DNA of 64,000 bases from Arsukibacterium sp. Its GTDB lineage: Bacteria; Pseudomonadota; Gammaproteobacteria; Enterobacterales; Alteromonadaceae. The position numbers and the translations under genes were made by a program. Of this stretch, positions 59,065 to 64,000 are shown in pieces. Location of the stretch: the NCBI RefSeq assembly GCF_018402695.1, contig NZ_JAGYIM010000014.1:39949-103948 (forward strand). Reading direction: 5' to 3'. How positions within the stretch are numbered: position 1 is the stretch's first letter; each line of letters begins with the position of its first letter. The notes beneath the pieces are model-generated. The model saw nothing but the letters and a program-made list of their open reading frames with translations, was not told where the DNA came from and searched no databases.

Positions 59065-59070
59065 TATAAT
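59065..59070 (+). promoter_or_regulatory. Possible -10 element for cmk-rpsA
   Basis: A perfect TATAAT lies 51 bases before cmk. No acceptable -35 hexamer is seen at standard spacing. Confidence 0.3.
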
Positions 59071-59121
59071 ATGGCGGTTTTAAAATTTGAATTAGCAAAT
59101 TAATGCGCTTTAGGAGGTAGG

Positions 59122-59814
59122 ATGCCGCAACATGCACCAGTAATTACCATTGATGGCCCCGGAGGCTCAGGTAAAGGCACCTTAAGCCGCTTACTGGCTC
59201 AGAAGTTAGGCTGGCAATTACTTGACAGTGGCGCTATCTACCGGGTGCTGGCACTGGCGGCGATGCATCATCAGATTGCCGCTGATGACGAAGAGGCACT
59301 GCAACCGCTGGCAGCACATCTGGATGTACAGTTTAGTGCAGATGAGCAGGGCAACACCAAGGTAACACTGGAGGGCGAAAATGTTTCGCATACTATTCGT
59401 ACTCAGGAAGTTGCTGACGAAGCATCAAAAATAGCGTCGTTGCCCCGGGTGCGCGAAGCATTATTGCGCCGGCAGAGAGCCTTTGCCGAGGCCCCTGGCC
59501 TGGTGGCTGACGGCCGTGATATGGGTACTGTGGTGTTCCCACAGGCAGAAGTTAAAATATTTTTAACAGCTGACCCTGCAGAACGCGCCAACCGTAGATA
59601 TTTAGAGTTGAAACAAAAGGGCCTGGATGTTAATATCGACGACCTTTTGAACGAGATCCAGGCGCGTGATGAGCGCGATATGAACCGGGCAGCGGCACCT
59701 TTGAAGCCTGCTACCGACGCATATATGCTGGACTCGACCAATAAACCTATTGAACAAGTGTTGGAAGAAGTAATTAACTACATCAATAGCAATGCGCTAC
59801 TGACTGCAGGGTAA
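59122..59814 (+). CDS. cmk: Cytidylate kinase
   Basis: Phosphorylates CMP and dCMP. 230 residues (227 in E. coli). The P-loop [18 protein letters not shown] is at the N-terminus; [26 protein letters not shown] and the C-terminal [18 protein letters not shown] are conserved. AGGAGGTAGG gives a strong ribosome site. It precedes rpsA, as in most gammaproteobacteria. Confidence 0.97.
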   Translation: MPQHAPVITIDGPGGSGKGTLSRLLAQKLGWQLLDSGAIYRVLALAAMHHQIAADDEEALQPLAAHLDVQFSADEQGNTKVTLEGENVSHTIRTQEVADEASKIASLPRVREALLRRQRAFAEAPGLVADGRDMGTVVFPQAEVKIFLTADPAERANRRYLELKQKGLDVNIDDLLNEIQARDERDMNRAAAPLKPATDAYMLDSTNKPIEQVLEEVINYINSNALLTAG

Positions 59815-59817
59815 ATA

Positions 59818-59918
59818 CCAAAACCGCATTTTGGACAGCCCGTAACAAGGAATGTTGCAGGTAAACTTAGCAACCCCATAACGCATGATGCGAAATGGAG
59901 CACTTAACTGAAAAAGTG
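59818..59918 (+). promoter_or_regulatory. Structured rpsA leader lacking a Shine-Dalgarno sequence
   Basis: Four small hairpins can form before rpsA: CCAAAA/TTTTGG (59818-59834), GTTGC/GCAAC (59854-59874), CGCA/TGCG (59882-59892) and CACTT/AAGTG (59901-59918). No SD lies within 15 bases of the ATG. In E. coli the SD-less rpsA leader folds into hairpins and is recognised and autoregulated by S1 itself. Confidence 0.5.
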
Positions 59919-59921
59919 ACT

Positions 59922-61601
59922 ATGACTGAAAATTTTGCACAATTATTTGAGGAAAGCCTCAAGACCATCGAAACCCGCCCGGGTGCCATTGTTAAAGGTA
60001 CCGTTGTTGCTGTTCTGAAAGACGTCGTTATGGTTGACGCCGGTCTTAAATCAGAAGCTGCGATCCCTGTTGAGCAGTTCAAATCGCTGAGCGGTGAAAT
60101 CGAAGTTAGCGTTGGCGACATCATTGACGTAGCGTTAGACGCTATTGAAGATGGTTTCGGTGAGACCTTGTTATCTCGTGAAAAAGCTAAGCGCCATGAG
60201 GCCTGGGTTCGCCTGGAAAAAGCTTGCGAAGATAAAGAGACTGTTATCGGTGTTATCACGGGTAAAGTTAAAGGTGGTTTTACGGTTGAAGTCGACGGTA
60301 TTCGTGCCTTCCTGCCAGGTTCATTAGTCGATGTACGTCCGGTACGTGACACCTTACACCTGGAAAACAAAGAACTTGAATTCAAAGTTATCAAGCTGGA
60401 TCAGAAGCGTAACAACGTGGTGGTATCACGTCGTGCGGTGATCGAGTCAGAAAGCAGCCAGGAACGTGATCAGCTGTTAGAGACTTTAGAAGAAGGCATG
60501 GAAGTTAAAGGTATCGTTAAGAACCTGACTGACTACGGTGCTTTCGTAGACTTAGGTGGCGTAGACGGCTTACTGCATATCACTGATATGGCATGGAAGC
60601 GCGTTAAGCACCCAAGCGAAATTGTTAATGTTGGCGACGAAATTCCAGTAAAAGTACTGAAATTTGACCGCGAGAAACAACGTGTTTCATTAGGTCTGAA
60701 GCAAATGGGTGAAGATCCATGGGCCGCTATTGCCTCACGTTACCCAGAAGGTGCCCGCATCACTGGTCGCGTAACCAATTTAACTGACTACGGCTGCTTC
60801 GTGGAAATCGAAGAAGGCGTTGAGGGTCTGGTTCACGTTTCAGAAATGGACTGGACTAACAAAAATATCCACCCATCTAAAGTGGTTAACTTAGGTGACT
60901 CTGTTGAAGTAATGGTATTAGAAATTGACGAAGAGCGTCGTCGTATTTCTTTAGGCCTGAAACAGTGTAAAGCTAACCCTTGGGAAGAGTTTGCTAAAGG
61001 CTTTAACAAGAATGACCGTGTTAGCGGTAAGATCAAGTCAATCACTGACTTCGGTATCTTCATCGGCTTAGACGGCGGCATTGATGGCCTGGTTCACTTA
61101 TCTGACATCAGCTGGAACGCTACCGGCGAAGAAGCGGTTCGTGAATTCAAGAAAGGCGACGAAGTACACGCAGTTGTGTTACAAGTTGACCCAGAGCGCG
61201 AGCGTATTTCTTTAGGTATCAAACAACTGGATGAAGATCCGTTCAATGGTTACCTTGCTGACAACAAAAAAGGTGCTATCGTTAAAGGTGAAGTGACTGC
61301 CGTTGACGCAAAAGGCGCTTCTGTTATGTTAGAAGGTGCTGTAGAAGGTTACATCCGGGTTTCTGATATCGCGCGCGAGCGAATTGAAGATGCCTCAACA
61401 GTGTTGAAAGTAGGCGAAGAAGTTGAAGCTCGTTTAATGGGTGTTGATCGCAAAAACCGCGTTATCAGCCTGTCAATTAAAGCGAAATTCGAAGCTGAAG
61501 AAAAAGAAGCTATGGATACCGTTAATACCAAGCAGCAAGAAGCTGACTTCGGTGGTAACGCTATGGCCGAAGCATTTAAAGCTGCTCAGAAGCAGGATTA
61601 A
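59922..61601 (+). CDS. rpsA: 30S ribosomal protein S1
   Basis: 559 residues (557 in E. coli) made of six S1 RNA-binding repeats, for example [20 protein letters not shown] and [20 protein letters not shown], ending [14 protein letters not shown]. The start at 59922 ([13 protein letters not shown]) aligns with E. coli; nine further open codons upstream belong to the leader. S1 recruits mRNA to the 30S subunit. Codon use is strongly biased towards preferred codons, as expected for a highly expressed gene. Confidence 0.98.
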   Translation: MTENFAQLFEESLKTIETRPGAIVKGTVVAVLKDVVMVDAGLKSEAAIPVEQFKSLSGEIEVSVGDIIDVALDAIEDGFGETLLSREKAKRHEAWVRLEKACEDKETVIGVITGKVKGGFTVEVDGIRAFLPGSLVDVRPVRDTLHLENKELEFKVIKLDQKRNNVVVSRRAVIESESSQERDQLLETLEEGMEVKGIVKNLTDYGAFVDLGGVDGLLHITDMAWKRVKHPSEIVNVGDEIPVKVLKFDREKQRVSLGLKQMGEDPWAAIASRYPEGARITGRVTNLTDYGCFVEIEEGVEGLVHVSEMDWTNKNIHPSKVVNLGDSVEVMVLEIDEERRRISLGLKQCKANPWEEFAKGFNKNDRVSGKIKSITDFGIFIGLDGGIDGLVHLSDISWNATGEEAVREFKKGDEVHAVVLQVDPERERISLGIKQLDEDPFNGYLADNKKGAIVKGEVTAVDAKGASVMLEGAVEGYIRVSDIARERIEDASTVLKVGEEVEARLMGVDRKNRVISLSIKAKFEAEEKEAMDTVNTKQQEADFGGNAMAEAFKAAQKQD

Positions 61602-61663
61602 TTGCTAGCAAAGCAGGGGGCACTTGCCCCTTGCTTTATCATTTGGGTTTTGCAGGAGGGTCT

Positions 61664-61948
61664 ATGACCAAGTCTGAATTGATTGAAAAATTAGCAACCG
61701 ATTTCCCGCATATTCAAGTCAAGGATGTCGAAGCATCTGTTAAAGAAATTCTGGAACAGATGGCCCAATCACTGTCATCGAACGAGCGCATCGAGATCCG
61801 CGGTTTTGGCAGTTTTTCACTGCACTATCGTGCTCCCCGTATTGGCCGCAATCCTAAAACCGGCGATAAAGTTGAATTAGACGGTAAATACGTCCCACAC
61901 TTTAAGCCAGGAAAAGAATTACGCGATAGGGTAAAAGATAATACCTGA
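61664..61948 (+). CDS. ihfB: Integration host factor subunit beta
   Basis: 94-residue DNA-bending protein of the HU/IHF family (E. coli 94). The start at 61664 has GGAGGG four bases upstream. It shows [11 protein letters not shown], the [13 protein letters not shown] beta-arm base, the [14 protein letters not shown] arm with the intercalating Pro, and [13 protein letters not shown]. It pairs with IhfA encoded elsewhere. It follows rpsA, the conserved order. Confidence 0.97.
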   Translation: MTKSELIEKLATDFPHIQVKDVEASVKEILEQMAQSLSSNERIEIRGFGSFSLHYRAPRIGRNPKTGDKVELDGKYVPHFKPGKELRDRVKDNT

Positions 61949-61985
61949 TCTCTAATCAGGTCTATTGCAGTACACGGAGAGTCTT

Positions 61986-62228
61986 TTGAGCAGATTACTG
62001 TATCTGATACTGATTATTGCTTTTCTGGTAGTAGGTTTTGTGTTTGGTGCGATTAACCAACAACTAACTGATATTCATTTTCTTGTCGTAAAACTGCAAT
62101 TGCGTGTTGTTGATATTGCCATAATTTTCCTGATAACCGGCGTGCTGTTAGGATTGATAATTGCAGCTTGGTTAAGCATGGCTCGTCGCACCAAAAAATG
62201 GCTTAAACCTACCGCAGAGAAAACCTGA
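61986..62228 (+). CDS. lapA: Lipopolysaccharide assembly protein A
   Basis: Small inner-membrane protein (about 80 residues) of the LapA/YciS (DUF1049) family, partner of LapB in control of LPS synthesis. Two hydrophobic segments (LYLILIIAFLVVGFVFGAIN and a second at about 40-62) flank the family-type LTDIHFLVVKLQLRV. TTG at 61986 is chosen as start because CGGAGA is five bases upstream; an earlier in-frame TTG at 61965 lacks one. lapB follows after five bases. Confidence 0.85.
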   Translation: MSRLLYLILIIAFLVVGFVFGAINQQLTDIHFLVVKLQLRVVDIAIIFLITGVLLGLIIAAWLSMARRTKKWLKPTAEKT

Positions 62229-62233
62229 CTTTT

Positions 62234-63405
62234 ATGTTGGAATTGCTATTTTTGTTACTACCTGTAGCTGCCGCTTACGGCTGGTTTATGGGTAGAAATA
62301 GCGTTAAACATACTGAACTTAAAGACCGTGCCAGCGTCACCCGCAATCTTTCCTCTGGTCTTAATTTTTTACTGACAGATCAGGAAGACAAGGCCATCGA
62401 GCAGTTGCTGGAATTGCTGGATATCGAAGCCGCCACTATCGAAACCTATTTAGCCCTGGCGAACTTATTCCGACGCAAAGGCGATTGGGACAAAGCCATC
62501 CGTATTCATGAAAAACTGCATCAATTAAAGTTAGCCAAACCACAAGCTCAACAAATTCAGTACGAATTGGCAAAAGATTATTTCTCTGCCGGTTTGTATG
62601 ATCGGGCTGAGAGCCTGGCGACGCCCTTAGTTAACACTCACCCGTTGGCGTGAACCGGCGCTGAAACAGCTGTTCAGTGATCTTTACCGGCCAGCCGCGA
62701 CTGGCTGGCCGCCAAAGCTGCTCGTCACTTGGAACTGAAGTCAAGTAACAGCCGGTCCCGGTCCTTAAAAATTGCGTCCTGGCAAAATATGGCTGCCGAA
62801 GACCAGCTAAGAGACCAGCCAGACATTGAACATGTTTACGGCAATTGGTCGATAGCAGCTCGCTGGCTATCCGACCGCGCTTAATACTCAGGCCAAGTTC
62901 TATCTGGCAGCAAAGAGCAGCGCGAGCAGCGCAGAGCGCCACTGCTGAGTATAATCAAACAAAAGCCCGCAATGGAGTGCTGGAAGTATTGCCTCTGTTG
63001 CAGCAGATGCGAGTTCGACGGTGAACAGTGGTATCAGCTACTCAGCCAGCTGGCTAATAAGCAGCATAATGTCACGGCCAGTAGGCTTGCTCGCGGCTGA
63101 CTGGCTGGCTGGAGCATGGCTCGCCAAAGCGGCTGGAGCAGTTTTTACTGGATGCAAATTCGCGGCAGCAACCCAGCATCCGCCTCTTTCAAAAGTTGTT
63201 GCAGGTACGCCAGCATCAATCCACTGCCGCCCGGCCAGGAGCGCTGTCTTCGGTCGAAGAGCTGGTACAAGCCTACGGCTCGCTACAAAGTGTTGTGCTG
63301 GCCGCCGCAATTGCGGTTTTAAGACCCGTCAACAATACTGGCTTTGTCCATCTTGCCAGCAATGGGGAGACAGTTGGGCCCCATTACCGGTATTGACGGC
63401 CGTTG
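62234..63405 (+). pseudogene. lapB: lapB, frame-disrupted from about 62640 (probably sequence error)
   Basis: LapB (YciM) is a membrane-anchored TPR/rubredoxin-like protein that directs FtsH to LpxC and coordinates LPS synthesis. The first 139 codons are intact: MLELLFLLLPVAAAYGW anchor and TPR units such as TYLALANLFRRKGDWDKAIR. After 62640 one extra base breaks the frame, yet LapB segments continue in other frames (e.g. SRDWLAAKAARHLELKSS; EQWYQLLSQLANKQHN) to the C-terminal rubredoxin knuckle CGFKTRQQYWLCPSCQQWG near 63311-63367. Total span is right for about 389 codons. Many small indels, not a truncation. Confidence 0.85.
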
Positions 63406-63439
63406 CAATTTTACCTGCCGATTATGCTAAGGAATACCG

Positions 63440-64000
63440 ATGTCTTGTCAACACGCCTGTTGTGGTTGCGGCTTGACTATGCCAACCAGACTGAAGCACT
63501 TAATTTAGTGGCCCAGCTCGATCCGCGCGTTATCGGCGCCGTTTAAAGGCTGGTAGGCAGAGATGTTTACTCATTTTGGTCCGGCCTTGTCGCAGAGTTG
63601 CGGCAACGGAATCTTTGACGTATTTCTCGACCTGAAATTTCATGATATACCCAATACGGTGCGCTAAAGGCCGTGCGGGCGGCAGCGGGATCTCGGCGGC
63701 ATGGATGGTCTAATGTCCATGCCAGTGGTGGCAGTGGAAACGATGACCGCTGCCCGGGAAGCAATAGCAGCGCTACGGCATCAATAAGCCAAAACTTATC
63801 GCGGTGACCGTGCTGGCCAGTATGGAACCGGCTGATTTAGCTGAGCTGGGTATTACCCTCGCCCCGGCGCAGCAGGTGCGAGAGCTAGCCGCGCCCAGCC
63901 GCAGACAAGCGGCTTAGATGGTGCAGTGGTCTGTTCCGGCACAGGAAGCAGTTGCATTAAAAACAGCAATTTGGTAATACTTTTCAATTAGTTACTCCTG
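63440..64000 (+). pseudogene. pyrF: pyrF, frame-disrupted and cut by window edge (probably sequence error)
   Basis: Orotidine-5'-phosphate decarboxylase, last step of UMP synthesis. Recognisable pieces appear in different frames: VNTPVVVA then YANQTEALNLVAQLDPR, the OMPDC signature [15 protein letters not shown] with the catalytic Asp-Lys-Asp, and a clean stretch at about 63790-63888 including VTVLASMEPADLAELGI. Stops and shifts occur every few dozen bases. ATG at 63440 after AAGGA is the likely start. The 3' end lies outside the window. Confidence 0.75.

Noticed and set aside
62631-63764. Assorted open frames on both strands in the last 1.3 kb (e.g. 62631-62942 minus, 63021-63476 plus, 63567-63764 minus)
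   Set aside because: They overlie disrupted lapB and pyrF and their plus-strand translations contain fragments of those proteins in mixed frames; none is a separate gene.

Overview
The window reads as about 64 kb of ordinary chromosome from a gammaproteobacterium of the Alteromonadales/Chromatiaceae type (Rheinheimera, Alishewanella or Arsukibacterium-like). This rests on protein similarity recalled from those groups, moderate GC, and gene orders such as nrdA-nrdB-yfaE, divergent ubiG/gyrA and serC-aroA-cmk-rpsA-ihfB-lapA-lapB-pyrF. No rRNA, tRNA, CRISPR array, insertion sequence or prophage was seen.

Layout. 1-4.8 kb: 3' part of fadH, then glgC-glgA and a YdjA-type nitroreductase. 4.9-12 kb: asnS, a small membrane protein, and a biotin locus (bioA divergent from bioB-bioF-bioC-bioD). 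12-19.3 kb: pepE, htpX (with a heat-shock type promoter), a class V aminotransferase, a TIGR02647-like small protein, and a MoxR-DUF58-transglutaminase operon. 19.4-27.1 kb: a secreted subtilase, a curli locus (csgB, a very long curlin, csgE, csgF, csgG), a CsgD-like regulator running tail-to-tail into it, and a low-molecular-weight tyrosine phosphatase. 27.2-34.2 kb: class II DAHP synthase, ppsR and ppsA (PEP supply and use), an AGCS sodium/amino-acid symporter and a BON lipoprotein. 34.3-42.7 kb: ABC exporter, ribA, ydiJ-type FAD/Fe-S dehydrogenase and a TonB receptor. 42.9-48.8 kb: GNAT plus amine oxidase pair, LysE exporter, trhO, cytochrome b561 plus YceI, and a TPR-like protein. 48.8-53.7 kb: yfaE, nrdB, nrdA (with a paired NrdR-box promoter) and ubiG. 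53.9-64 kb: gyrA, serC-aroA, cmk-rpsA-ihfB-lapA, then lapB and pyrF.

The most distinctive part is the curli locus. Its major curlin has roughly twenty repeats of about 22 residues instead of the usual five, and most repeats keep the first-strand glutamine but have lost the second. The same ten-base motif lies in front of csgB and, as half of an inverted repeat, in front of the csgD-like gene, making it a candidate operator. A second oddity is a 15-bp minisatellite that starts in the last codons of bioB and runs to the bioF start, nearly every copy ending in a stop codon.

From about 62640 to the end, lapB and pyrF are broken by many small indels, although their family signatures remain readable in shifting frames. 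Two adjacent core genes decaying together is best explained by poor consensus sequence at a contig end, not by real pseudogenes.
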